A stretch of DNA of 22,117 nt, taken from assembly GCA_937934355.1 (NCBI GenBank), contig CALGZY010000189.1:1-22117 (forward strand). Direction: 5' to 3'. Source of the stretch: an uncultured Collinsella sp. GTDB taxonomy: Bacteria > Actinomycetota > Coriobacteriia > Coriobacteriales > Coriobacteriaceae. The translations under genes were made by a program, and so were the position numbers. The notes beneath the pieces were generated by a model, which made no database searches, was not told the DNA's origin, and saw nothing but the letters and a program-made list of their open reading frames with translations. Below, one piece after another: positions 6,862-14,351 of this stretch (its first letter is position 1; each line of letters begins with the position of its first letter).

Positions 6862-8283
6862 CTACTCTATCAGGTCGTTGTGGCGCTCGATAGCATCCGC
6901 TACCGTACCGCCCTCATCCACAATAAGCGAACGGCGCTTGGGCGAGATGATGCGCTGGGCGGGGTACACGCCGCGGTGTCCGGCAGTTAGGTAGCTGATA
7001 AAGGCCATGATGACAAAGAACCCGGCTGCCGTGCCGTGGAACAGGTCGATGGCCATCATGCAGGTGGTGATGGGCACGTTGAGGCCGGCACAGAACACGC
7101 CGAGCATGCCGAGAGCCGCCAGAAAGCTGGGGTCGATTCCGACGAGGCAACCGATCCAGCCGCCGAGCGCCGCACCGATGCCAAACAGGGGCGTGACCTC
7201 GCCGCCTTGGAAGCCCGCACCCAGGGTAAGCGCTGTGACGACCAACTTGATGGCTGCGTCTGCCAGGGTGGTGTTGCCGGCAAATCCGGCGCCGGAAAGC
7301 CACGTGGAAAGGCCGGCGTAGTCCCAGGCGTCGAGAAGGGCATAGGCGGCCAAAACCACGAGTGCGCCTATGAGTGCGCGAACGAGGTAATTGGTGATAA
7401 AGCGACCGTACAGGCTCTTGACGGTTCGAACTGACCAGGCAAAGAGGCGTGCCGTCAGACCGAAGATAATGGCGCTGATAACAACGATGACAACCGTCCG
7501 TGGTGTCATGTTGGGAACGCTGGCGATGACATTCGCTTCGTACTCGGTACCCAGGGCGAGTGATGTAAAGTAGCCGGTAAACGAGGCGACCAGGCAGTAG
7601 ATGCCCGCGGTGTAGTCGATCTTGCCGATAAAGCACATCTCCATGCCAAAGAAAGCTCCGGCAAGGGGCGAACCGAATACGGCGCCAAAGGCCGACGAGA
7701 TGCCGGCGAGCATGAGGTCGTGGTGGTCATGCTTTTTGAGGTGGGCGAGGCTCGAGATGTTGCTGGCGATGGTGCCGCCAATCTGCACCGCAGCTCCCTC
7801 ACGACCGGCCGATCCGCCGGTGAGGTGCGTGAGCGTGGAGCAGACGAAGGTGAGGACGGCCATGCGCATATGGATGAGGCGTGTGCCCAGAGCGGAGTCG
7901 ATGACCAGGTTGTTACCGCGTTTGGCGGCAAGACCGTGGTTTTTGTACACCCATGCGGTGGCAACGCCCACAACGGGAAGCAGCGCGTAAATCCACGCAT
8001 GGTGCTCGCGATAGTCAGTCGCGATATTCAACGAGGCCAAAAACGCCCAAGCGGCAACGCCCATGGCGAGCGATACGGTGACGACGAGCACGAGCAACTT
8101 GGCGCTCACGAGTAGGTTGCGGACGTTGCGGCGCGTGTCGGCAGCTAAGAGATGCTCGGAGCGAGTGAGCTGATGTCTGCCTGCCATGATGACGTCGTTC
8201 AGGGAGAAAAAGCCGCCGTCGTCGAGCGGCTGGGAATGATCCTGCGTTTCGTTTGCGCTTTCGGTTTTGTCGTTATGAGCCAT
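6862..8283 (-). CDS. CLC-family anion channel or H+-coupled antiporter
   Basis: This 473-aa polytopic membrane protein belongs to the CLC (voltage-gated chloride channel) family. The conserved selectivity-filter segment reads GSAGREGAAVQIGG (157-170) with the gating glutamate E162, and GSPLAG (204-209) and GGEVTPLFGIG are further family marks. The filter departs from the canonical GSGIP/GREGP/GxFxP set. In my recollection GSAGREG and GGEVTP types include fluoride exporters (CLC-F), so the ion may not be chloride. I looked upstream on the minus strand for a fluoride (crcB) riboswitch and saw none. The start at 8283 is supported by GAGGA about 5 nt upstream. The N-terminal 50 residues are hydrophilic. 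Confidence 0.88.
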   Translation of the reverse strand: MAHNDKTESANETQDHSQPLDDGGFFSLNDVIMAGRHQLTRSEHLLAADTRRNVRNLLVSAKLLVLVVTVSLAMGVAAWAFLASLNIATDYREHHAWIYALLPVVGVATAWVYKNHGLAAKRGNNLVIDSALGTRLIHMRMAVLTFVCSTLTHLTGGSAGREGAAVQIGGTIASNISSLAHLKKHDHHDLMLAGISSAFGAVFGSPLAGAFFGMEMCFIGKIDYTAGIYCLVASFTGYFTSLALGTEYEANVIASVPNMTPRTVVIVVISAIIFGLTARLFAWSVRTVKSLYGRFITNYLVRALIGALVVLAAYALLDAWDYAGLSTWLSGAGFAGNTTLADAAIKLVVTALTLGAGFQGGEVTPLFGIGAALGGWIGCLVGIDPSFLAALGMLGVFCAGLNVPITTCMMAIDLFHGTAAGFFVIMAFISYLTAGHRGVYPAQRIISPKRRSLIVDEGGTVADAIERHNDLIE

Positions 8284-8430
8284 ACGTTCCTCTTTTAGGT
8301 TGCAACGCAAGCATTATAAAACGCGGTAAACGCGACGAGCCGGTGGGTTGGTTTCCATTCTGTTTCGCGGCCTGCAACCGACAGGTGTATTTGCGGGTAC
8401 AGGCCGAGTCGCGGCCGTGCATCGGGGGAT

Positions 8431-8436
8431 TATACT
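8431..8436 (+). promoter_or_regulatory. Candidate -10 box for moeA
   Basis: TATACT at 8431-8436 is a good -10 hexamer about 58 nt before the moeA start, in an otherwise GC-rich divergent spacer (8284-8493). No convincing -35 sits 16-18 nt upstream. A similar TATACT occurs before selD. Confidence 0.3.
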
Positions 8437-8493
8437 GAGAAAAGCATAAAGAATCGGCGCCCCTGTTGTGCGCCGTGGCATTAAGAGGTGCAT

Positions 8494-9756
8494 ATGGCAG
8501 AGAAACTCATTCCACTGGAGGACGCGCAGTCGATTGTCCTGTCGCACGTTGCTCCGACGGATCTCATCGAGATTCCCGTGTGGCAGGCCGCCGGTCTTCC
8601 CTTGGCCGAGGACGCGGTGGCCGATATCGACATCTCGCCGTTTGCCAACAGCGCTATGGACGGATATGCCGTGCGCTCGGCGGACTTGGCGCAGGCATCT
8701 GGCGAGGCGCCGGTGACGCTCGACGTTATCGGACACGAGGCCGCGGGCCATGTGTTTGAGGGCGCAATCGGCGCGGGCGAGACGGTCCGCATCATGACGG
8801 GCGCGCCGGTACCCGAAGGTGCCGATGCCGTTGTGAAGTACGAGATCGTCGATGTGCTTGACGGTGACGGCAACGAGGGCTCGCGTGTGAGGTTCTCGGC
8901 GCCGGCCAAGGTGGGGGAGAACGTTCGCTCTGCCGCCGAGGAGGCCCATGCCGGCGATGTTGTGATGCACGCCGGCGAGGTCGTGGCTCCGGCGGGCGCG
9001 GGTCTGTTGGCAAGCGCCGGATATGCGAGCGTGAAGGTGCACGCTGCCCCACGTGTGGGCATTATCTCGCTGGGCACGGAACTGGTCGCACCGAGTAAGG
9101 TACCGGCGCGCGGTCAGATTCGCGATTCCAACTCTTCGGCGCTGATGCCCGAGGCACTCGATGCCGGCGCCGAGCCCGTGTTCTACGGCATTGCGCCCGA
9201 TGATGAGCAGGCGATTGGCGAGCTGGTGCATCGCGCCACGCGAGAGTGCGATTTTGTCATTACGAGCGGCGGCGCCTCGGCGGGCGATTACGACTACGTG
9301 ACGGCGCTCGTCCGGCGCGAGGGCGTGGTGCTGTTCGATCGCATCTCGATGCGTCCGGGCAAGGGCATCACGTTTGGCTTGCTCGGGGGCAAGCCCTACC
9401 TAGGGCTTTCAGGCAATCCGGCCGCGGCGTATGTGGGCTTTGAGATGCTCGCCCGTCCGGCGATTCGCAAGATGCGCGGCTTTGCCGAGGGCGTGCGTCC
9501 CGTGCAGCAGGCGACGCTCACGCACGGCGTGAAAAAGCGCCAGGACCGACGCTTCTTCGATCGCGCCACGGTTTTGCGCGACCCCGAGACCAGTGAGCTG
9601 TTGGTGACCGAGGCCAAGACGCAGAATTCGGCGCTGCTCGGCACGATGCAGCGGTCCAACTGCCTGCTGCGTATTGACGAAGGACCGTGCGAGCTCAAGG
9701 CGGGCGACGTCGTGGATGTCGTGCGTGTCGACCTGCCCGAGGGCACGGTGTTGTAG
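8494..9756 (+). CDS. moeA: Molybdopterin molybdenumtransferase MoeA
   Basis: This 420-aa cytosolic enzyme inserts molybdate (or tungstate) into adenylylated molybdopterin, the last step of Moco synthesis. Visible signatures are NSAMDGYAVR (52-61), the GAPVPEGADAVV segment, the MPT-binding pattern TSGGASAGDYDYV, RPGKGITFG, and SGNPAAAYV. The length is typical for MoeA. A GTG at 8488 is in frame, but the ATG at 8494 has GAGG at 8485-8488 5 nt upstream and is preferred. The mogA/moaB-type gene starts 10 nt after its stop, so the two are translationally close and surely co-transcribed. The modABC transporter lies immediately downstream, which supports a Mo/W role. Confidence 0.94.
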   Translation: MAEKLIPLEDAQSIVLSHVAPTDLIEIPVWQAAGLPLAEDAVADIDISPFANSAMDGYAVRSADLAQASGEAPVTLDVIGHEAAGHVFEGAIGAGETVRIMTGAPVPEGADAVVKYEIVDVLDGDGNEGSRVRFSAPAKVGENVRSAAEEAHAGDVVMHAGEVVAPAGAGLLASAGYASVKVHAAPRVGIISLGTELVAPSKVPARGQIRDSNSSALMPEALDAGAEPVFYGIAPDDEQAIGELVHRATRECDFVITSGGASAGDYDYVTALVRREGVVLFDRISMRPGKGITFGLLGGKPYLGLSGNPAAAYVGFEMLARPAIRKMRGFAEGVRPVQQATLTHGVKKRQDRRFFDRATVLRDPETSELLVTEAKTQNSALLGTMQRSNCLLRIDEGPCELKAGDVVDVVRVDLPEGTVL

Positions 9757-9766
9757 GAGGAAGACT

Positions 9767-10246
9767 ATGGAGTTGAAGATTTCGATCGTGACGTGCTCGG
9801 ATACGCGCGATCTTGCTCAGGACGAGGCTGGAGCCGCACTCGAGGAACTTATCGAGGCGCAGGGCTGGACGGTCGTCTCACATGTGGTCGTGCGCGACGA
9901 CGCCAGCGAGATCGGTGATGCCATTGTGGAAGCCGCCGATGAGTGCCACGCCAATGTCGTGCTCACCTGCGGCGGCACGGGGCTTTCGATGCGCGATGTG
10001 ACGCCCGAGGCGACGCGTGCCGTCTGCGACCGCGATGTGCCGGGTATTGCAGAGGCAATCCGTGCGTACTCCATGACCAAGACGCGCCGCGCTATGCTCT
10101 CGCGCGCCGTGTGCATGCAGCGTGGGCATACGCTTGTCATCAACTTTCCGGGATCCACGAAAGCGGCCCGCGAAAGCTGGGAGGCCATAGCGGACCAGCT
10201 GGAGCATGCGGCTCAGATGACAGCGGGCGGCGGACATACCAACTAA
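9767..10246 (+). CDS. mogA: MogA/MoaB-type molybdopterin adenylyltransferase
   Basis: This 159-aa protein of the MoaB/Mog fold adenylylates molybdopterin before metal insertion by MoeA. The MPT-binding motif TCGGTGLSMRDVTPEAT is intact, and the start KISIVTCSDTRD is typical. MogA and MoaB cannot be told apart confidently by eye. GGAGGAAG sits just before the ATG and overlaps the spacer after the moeA stop, giving a tight two-gene operon. A hairpin plus T-run follows, separating it from modABC. Confidence 0.9.
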   Translation: MELKISIVTCSDTRDLAQDEAGAALEELIEAQGWTVVSHVVVRDDASEIGDAIVEAADECHANVVLTCGGTGLSMRDVTPEATRAVCDRDVPGIAEAIRAYSMTKTRRAMLSRAVCMQRGHTLVINFPGSTKAARESWEAIADQLEHAAQMTAGGGHTN

Positions 10247-10259
10247 GCGGTTTACCTGC

Positions 10260-10296
10260 GGCGGGGCGACCCGAACGGCTGCTCCGCCTTTGTTTT
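10260..10296 (+). terminator. Probable rho-independent terminator after mogA
   Basis: GGCGGGGC at 10260-10267 pairs with GCTCCGCC at 10281-10288 (8 bp including one G-U), followed by TTTGTTTT at 10289-10296. It ends the moeA-mogA unit 14 nt after the stop codon. Confidence 0.62.
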
Positions 10297-10336
10297 CCGC
10301 CGAAGCGACGCCGAGGTGCACGGCAACTCGAAACTA

Positions 10337-10389
10337 TATTCTCTAGAGAGAATAATTTCTCATTATCATTATTCGCGCGGAAGTATAAT
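10337..10389 (+). promoter_or_regulatory. modABC promoter with operator-like palindromes
   Basis: A -10 box TATAAT lies at 10384-10389. Upstream is an AT-rich island in GC-rich DNA with two overlapping symmetric sites. TATTCTC/GAGAATA (10337-10354) is separated by TAGA. GAATAAT (10350-10356) and ATTATTC (10368-10374) are separated by 11 nt. The position over the likely -35 region fits repressor binding. A molybdate sensor (ModE-like) would make sense for a mod operon, but the half-sites do not clearly match the E. coli ModE consensus and no modE is in the window. Confidence 0.45.
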
Positions 10390-10449
10390 CTAGTAACAGA
10401 ATAAAGCCTGCGGCGGGGTGCCCGGGCATAGCGTTCGAAAGGGTTGAAT

Positions 10450-11322
10450 ATGTTCGATATGGTTTCACGCCGCGGTTTTGTCTCGCTTTCTGCTGCCGCT
10501 GCCGCCGGCCTTGGCCTTGCCGGCTGCTCGGGCAACAAGACGTCCGAGCCGGCCGGATCCGATGCCGGTTCTGCTAAGGCATCTTCCAAGAAGGTCGTCG
10601 AGCTGCAGGTCTTTGCTGCCAACTCGCTCGAGAAGGCTCTGCCCGAGGTTCAGGAGCTCTACACCGACCAGACCGGTACCACGTTTGCCGACACGCAGTT
10701 TAAGGCGTCTGGCGACCTTGTCGAGCAAATGCGCGCCGGTGCCGCCGTCGACGTGCTTATCACGGCCTCCAAGGGCACCATGGATGACGCCGAGGCCGCC
10801 GAGCTCGTCGACGCCGACACGCGTGAGGACATGTTCGTCAACGACCTCGTGATCATTCGCGCCGAGGGCTCCGATACTAAGGTCGAGGCCATCGCCGACG
10901 TCGCGAATCTGGACGGTAAGATTGCCATCGGCGACGCCAAGACCGTCCCCGCCGGCAAGTACGCCAACCAGGCGCTGGCTTCCGTGGGCCTCTATACCGG
11001 TACCGAGGGCGACGACGGCGAGTACGCGCCCGAGCTCGCCGACAAGGTAGCCCTGGCCGACAAGGTCGGCACCGCTGCGTCTTACGTCTCTACAGGCGAC
11101 TGCGTGGCGGGTTTTGTCTACAGCTCCGACATCTTCCGCTACGACGGCATCGAGGAGGCCTTTGTGTGCCCCGAGGACTCGCACAAGCCCATCGTGTATC
11201 CCGGTGCCGTCGCCGAGAGCTCCGAGCACGCCGACGAGGCCAAGGCGTTCATCGACTTCTGCCTGACCAACAAGAAGGCCCAGAAGATTTGGGCCAAGTA
11301 CGGCTTTGAGCTTTCCGAGTAG
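10450..11322 (+). CDS. modA: Molybdate/tungstate ABC transporter substrate-binding lipoprotein
   Basis: This 290-aa extracytoplasmic substrate-binding protein of the ModA family captures molybdate or tungstate. The N-terminus carries a twin-arginine motif SRRGFV, a hydrophobic stretch, and a lipobox LAGC, so it is probably exported by Tat and lipid-anchored. The mature domain begins with VELQVFAANSLEKALPEV, the usual ModA opening, and contains FKASGDLVEQM. The ATG at 10450 lies 6 nt after AAAGGG; an in-frame TTG at 10444 is less likely. It is the first gene of modABC, with the permease start 68 nt downstream. Whether the ligand is Mo or W cannot be decided from sequence alone. Confidence 0.9.
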   Translation: MFDMVSRRGFVSLSAAAAAGLGLAGCSGNKTSEPAGSDAGSAKASSKKVVELQVFAANSLEKALPEVQELYTDQTGTTFADTQFKASGDLVEQMRAGAAVDVLITASKGTMDDAEAAELVDADTREDMFVNDLVIIRAEGSDTKVEAIADVANLDGKIAIGDAKTVPAGKYANQALASVGLYTGTEGDDGEYAPELADKVALADKVGTAASYVSTGDCVAGFVYSSDIFRYDGIEEAFVCPEDSHKPIVYPGAVAESSEHADEAKAFIDFCLTNKKAQKIWAKYGFELSE

Positions 11323-11390
11323 TGCGGCTTGGCGCGATAATTCCATCGTTTTGTGTTTCACTCCGTCCTTGTATTCGCTTGGAGCTTTTC

Positions 11391-12833
11391 GTGCTTAATA
11401 GATTCCGCATGCTTGCCGCCTGTGCTTTGACCTTCGCGCTTTGCTGGGTGCCGGGATTTGCGTTTGCCGGGGACGCCGAGGACGGGGCCCAGGTTGCTGC
11501 GACCGCTCATGGGCTTTCCTATGGGATCGAAGGTTTTGAGCGGTTGGCCAAGGGGACCGCTCGTGCCATGGAGGGCCAGCCTGAGGGCTACCGGTTTCCC
11601 GTTGACGAGGATGTGGACCTTGTAGTGGCGCCTGCTGCCGATCGCGTTGTGGCGTGGATATCGCCCAAGGCGGTCGAGAAGTATGGATTGGATCCGCAGG
11701 ACAACGAGTGCGTATCGGGTCTCAAGGCCCTCGTCTGTGAGCTCGACAGCGCAAACTGCATGGGAGGTGCGCAGCTGGGGGACGTGGATCTTCCTTGGTA
11801 TGTCACGGCGGAAACAACGTTTGATGCCGGCGGGTATACCTATGGCTTTGATGAGCGTGGTGCGGATGGGGACCGCTATGTGGTGATTGCATCAGCCTCG
11901 GGTGATGCCAAGGGCGGCGCGCGTTGGCTTGATAGCGCTCAAATGGTAGAGGCGTCGTCTGTCATATTGCGGGATGAGCAGGGGCCCTTGACCTCTCTGG
12001 TCTCCTTTTTGGGCGACATCGACTATCGCCCGTTTTGGGTGTCCATTAAAACGAGCGGCCTTGCCCTGGTGATCTCCCTTGCGCTGGGCCTGTTCGCCGC
12101 GTGGAAGACTATGGGTACCTCGAGCCGCATCAAGGGCCTGCTCGACTCGGTCTTTACCATCCCCATGGTGTTGCCGCCCACGGTCTGCGGCTTTTTGCTG
12201 CTTATGCTGTTTGGTCGCTCGACCGGGGTGGGCCAGTGGCTGATTGCGCACGGCGTCTCGATTGTCTTTACGTGGCCGGCGGCGGTGATCTCTGCCGTGG
12301 TGGTATCGTTCCCCCTGGTCTACCGTACGGCGCTCGGCGCCTTTGAGAGCCTCGACACGCAGATGCTTGACGCCGCGCGAACCCTGGGATGGTCCGAGCG
12401 TCGCATCTTTGCCAAGCTTATGATGCCGCTTGGGTGGCCTTCTATTGCCGCTGGTACGGTCCTCGCCTTTGCCCGCGCGATGGGAGAGTTTGGCTGCACG
12501 CTGTTCTTTGCGGGCAACTACGCCGGCATTACGCAGACCATCCCCATTGCGATTTACTTTGAGTGGATGGGCGGCAACACCTCGGTGGCCCTCTTTTGGG
12601 TCGCCGTCGTGATCGTGTTCAGCTTCCTGGTCATCCTGTTCATCAACATGTACACCGCTCATTCGCAAAAGTATCGCGAGCGGGGCCTTTCCCGTGCGGA
12701 GCGCAAGCGGATCAAAGATCTTGCCGGACAGGGCGATTCGCTCGACCCGGCGGGCGGCGATGCCTTGCGTATCGATCGCGAGGCGCTGGCCGAGCTCATG
12801 CGCGATGATGCCGCTTTGCAGGGAGGTCGATAG
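11391..12833 (+). CDS. modB: ModB permease with unusual extracytoplasmic N-terminal domain
   Basis: This 480-aa protein is about twice the usual ModB length. Residues 1-26 look like a signal peptide or anchor ending AFA before GD. Residues about 27-213 form a soluble, probably extracytoplasmic region with cysteines at 107, 116 and 123. Residues about 216-425 are a typical ModB permease with five or so TM segments, PMVLPPTVCGFLLL, and the EAA loop LDAARTLGWSERRIFAKLMMP (325-345) that contacts ModC. A charged 55-residue cytoplasmic tail follows. The GTG at 11391 is chosen over the GTG at 11322 because GGAG lies 6 nt upstream and it yields a clean signal sequence. The N-terminal domain is not one I recognise. 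Confidence 0.87.
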   Translation: MLNRFRMLAACALTFALCWVPGFAFAGDAEDGAQVAATAHGLSYGIEGFERLAKGTARAMEGQPEGYRFPVDEDVDLVVAPAADRVVAWISPKAVEKYGLDPQDNECVSGLKALVCELDSANCMGGAQLGDVDLPWYVTAETTFDAGGYTYGFDERGADGDRYVVIASASGDAKGGARWLDSAQMVEASSVILRDEQGPLTSLVSFLGDIDYRPFWVSIKTSGLALVISLALGLFAAWKTMGTSSRIKGLLDSVFTIPMVLPPTVCGFLLLMLFGRSTGVGQWLIAHGVSIVFTWPAAVISAVVVSFPLVYRTALGAFESLDTQMLDAARTLGWSERRIFAKLMMPLGWPSIAAGTVLAFARAMGEFGCTLFFAGNYAGITQTIPIAIYFEWMGGNTSVALFWVAVVIVFSFLVILFINMYTAHSQKYRERGLSRAERKRIKDLAGQGDSLDPAGGDALRIDREALAELMRDDAALQGGR

Positions 12834-12836
12834 GCC

Positions 12837-13907
12837 ATGTCGCTCGTTCTGGATATCAAAAAGCGCTATCCCGGGTTTATGCTCGACATGCAGCTTGAGG
12901 CCGGCGAGGATCGTGTGGCGCTGCTCGGTGCCTCGGGTTGTGGCAAGAGCTGTACGCTGCGCTGCATCGCCGGCGTGGAGACGCCCGACGAGGGCAAGAT
13001 CGTCGTCAACGGCGTGACCTTTTTTGACTCGGCGACGGGCATCAACCTGTCGCCCCAGGAGCGAAAATGCGCCCTGCTGTTCCAAAACTATCAGCTGTTT
13101 CCCAACATGACGGTGGCCGATAACGTATGCGCCGGTGTAAAGGATGCGGGCGCCGCCGCCGCGCGCAAAAAGCTCGCCGAGCGCTATCTGGGCATTTTCG
13201 GTCTGTCCGATTTTGCCGACCGCTATCCCGCGCGACTCTCGGGCGGTCAGCAACAACGTGTGGCGCTTGCCCGCATGGTGGCGGCGCATCCGGGCATTTT
13301 TATGTTCGACGAGCCCATGAGCGCACTCGATTCCTATCTTAAGAGCGCCCTCGAACAGAACATGCTCGACCTGTTCGATGTATGCAACCGCACCGTGCTC
13401 TACGTGAGCCACGACATCGACGAAGCGTGCCGCCTGTGCGGGCGCATCTGCGTGATGCACGACGGGCATGTTGAGGAGATCGGCTCCGTCGAGGACGTGG
13501 TCCGCCGTCCGCAGACGCTGGCGGCACTGCGCCTGACGGGCTGCAAGAACACAAGCCGGGCGCGCAAGATCGGGTCTCAGGAAGTTGAAGCCCTGGACTG
13601 GGGCATGACCTTTAACGTGGGCCATGAGGTTCCCGATAACGTGACGTACCTCGGTATTCGTGCGAGCTACTTCCATGTTGACAATCGCGCGGAGCGCGGT
13701 CGCAACAGCTACGATTTGCACGTGGCCCGTGTGAGCGATTCGCGCTTTGAGCGGCTGGTGCTGCTGGACGTGCCGCGTGCTGATGCGCCCACGCGTCTGC
13801 AGTGGAAGGTGAATAAGGTGAGTGTACCCGTGGAAGAGCTGCCGCAGGCGGGTGAGACTCTGCGCATGCATTTTGATGCAAGCAGGATCCATCTCGTTTG
13901 CCGATAA
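12837..13907 (+). CDS. modC: Molybdate/tungstate ABC transporter ATPase
   Basis: This 356-aa cytoplasmic ATPase energises ModB. Walker A is GASGCGKS (31-38), the Q-loop glutamine is 83, the signature LSGGQ is 134-138, Walker B is IFMFDEP with D158 and E159, the D-loop is SALD (162-165), and the switch histidine is 192. The last ~120 residues form a divergent C-terminal domain in the position of the MOP/TOBE regulatory domain of ModC; its sequence is not a clear MOP match. The start is 3 nt after the modB stop, so translation is coupled. A strong terminator follows. Confidence 0.9.
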   Translation: MSLVLDIKKRYPGFMLDMQLEAGEDRVALLGASGCGKSCTLRCIAGVETPDEGKIVVNGVTFFDSATGINLSPQERKCALLFQNYQLFPNMTVADNVCAGVKDAGAAAARKKLAERYLGIFGLSDFADRYPARLSGGQQQRVALARMVAAHPGIFMFDEPMSALDSYLKSALEQNMLDLFDVCNRTVLYVSHDIDEACRLCGRICVMHDGHVEEIGSVEDVVRRPQTLAALRLTGCKNTSRARKIGSQEVEALDWGMTFNVGHEVPDNVTYLGIRASYFHVDNRAERGRNSYDLHVARVSDSRFERLVLLDVPRADAPTRLQWKVNKVSVPVEELPQAGETLRMHFDASRIHLVCR

Positions 13908-13919
13908 TGCGGGTGCGAT

Positions 13920-13954
13920 GCGGTCGAGGAGGTAGTCCTCGACCGCTTTGTTTT
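13920..13954 (+). terminator. Rho-independent terminator of modABC
   Basis: GCGGTCGAGGA at 13920-13930 pairs perfectly with TCCTCGACCGC at 13936-13946 (11 bp, 5-nt loop), followed by TTTGTTTT. It cleanly separates the molybdenum block from the next transcription unit. Confidence 0.88.
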
Positions 13955-13990
13955 CACTTCGCCGTTCGCCGATTTCTACATGACTAAACC

Positions 13991-14018
13991 TTATCAGTCT
14001 GATAATTAATTATCAGAC
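13991..14018. promoter_or_regulatory. 22-bp perfect palindrome with an extra half-site, probable operator
   Basis: GTCTGATAATT at 13997-14007 is followed directly by its exact reverse complement to 14018. TTATCAG at 13991-13997 is a further copy of the half-site. TTATC, GATAA and TTATC therefore alternate and form two overlapping symmetric sites. The element is AT-rich within GC-rich DNA and lies about 70 nt upstream of a candidate promoter. It resembles a GATAAT-type (Fur-like) or TetR-like operator; the regulator is unknown and none is encoded here. Confidence 0.55.
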
Positions 14019-14084
14019 AGCGAGATGCTCACATCCCAACGTTGTCGTACGCGTGTCGGCGGTGTTCGTCTTGACGACAACCGT

Positions 14085-14093
14085 TGATATAGT
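14085..14093 (+). promoter_or_regulatory. Candidate extended -10 promoter for the reductase/selenium cluster
   Basis: TGATATAGT at 14085-14093 matches an extended -10 (TG, one base, TATAGT). The TTGACG at 14071 is only 11 nt upstream and too close to be its -35. Transcription from here would give a leader of about 250 nt before the gene at 14352, with a short ORF and several hairpins. Confidence 0.4.
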
Positions 14094-14123
14094 TACCTTC
14101 GACGAGAAAAGGAGGGCGCGCCG

Positions 14124-14192
14124 ATGCTGCAGAAGACATATTCGCGTCGCGTTGCCGCGCGCGCCCTGTATATGGCTCGGAGCCGCATATGA
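14124..14192 (+). CDS. Possible 22-codon leader peptide
   Basis: A short ORF begins with ATG at 14124 behind an excellent Shine-Dalgarno sequence (AAAAGGAGG, 14107-14115, 8 nt spacing) and ends at TGA 14190-14192. The product starts MLQKTYSRRVAARAL and is rich in Arg (6 of 22) and Ala. Its last codons lie inside competing hairpins of the leader, the arrangement expected of a leader peptide that senses translation. No run of a single regulatory amino acid stands out. It may equally be a chance ORF; the RBS strength is the main argument. Confidence 0.42.
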   Translation: MLQKTYSRRVAARALYMARSRI

Positions 14193-14348
14193 GCAGGTAT
14201 GTTCACGGCTCCGGGAGAGACGACGCACAACTAAATAATCGACCGCAAAGCGGGTTCCCCAAAATTCCGGGTTTGAGCACGGCTGGGTTTTCGCCACCCA
14301 CCGTGCAGAAATACCGTAGCTATTCATTTTTGGTTCGAGAGGGGAACC
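14171..14348 (+). promoter_or_regulatory. Structured mRNA leader upstream of the double-cubane reductase genes
   Basis: The 13955-14351 spacer contains several hairpins. CGGAGCCG (14178-14185) pairs with CGGCTCCG (14206-14213). ATATGGCTC with GAGC..CATAT (about 14170-14190) is a mutually exclusive alternative. CCGC-AAA-GCGG lies near 14243-14253. GCACGG-c-TGGGT pairs with ACCCA-CCGTGC (14277-14306), 11 bp with one bulged C. GGTTC (14332-14336) pairs with GAACC (14344-14348), enclosing the GAGGGG ribosome binding site of the next gene. No terminator-type T-run is present, so control at translation is more likely than attenuation. No known riboswitch class is recognised. Confidence 0.5.
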
Positions 14349-14351
14349 GTC

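Noticed and set aside
8284..8487. Fluoride riboswitch upstream of the CLC gene, or molybdenum-cofactor riboswitch upstream of moeA
   Set aside because: No match by eye to either consensus on the relevant strand. Only short inverted repeats (for example CGGCCTG/CAGGCCG at 8368-8374/8400-8406) were seen.
11892..13892. Long minus-strand open frame opposite modB and modC
   Set aside because: It is antisense to two clearly recognisable transporter genes. Its His/Arg-rich composition is typical of antisense GC-rich frames.
14001..14351. tRNA-Sec (selC) or another tRNA in the leader region
   Set aside because: The hairpins do not assemble into a tRNA cloverleaf, and no T-arm consensus or CCA end is found.
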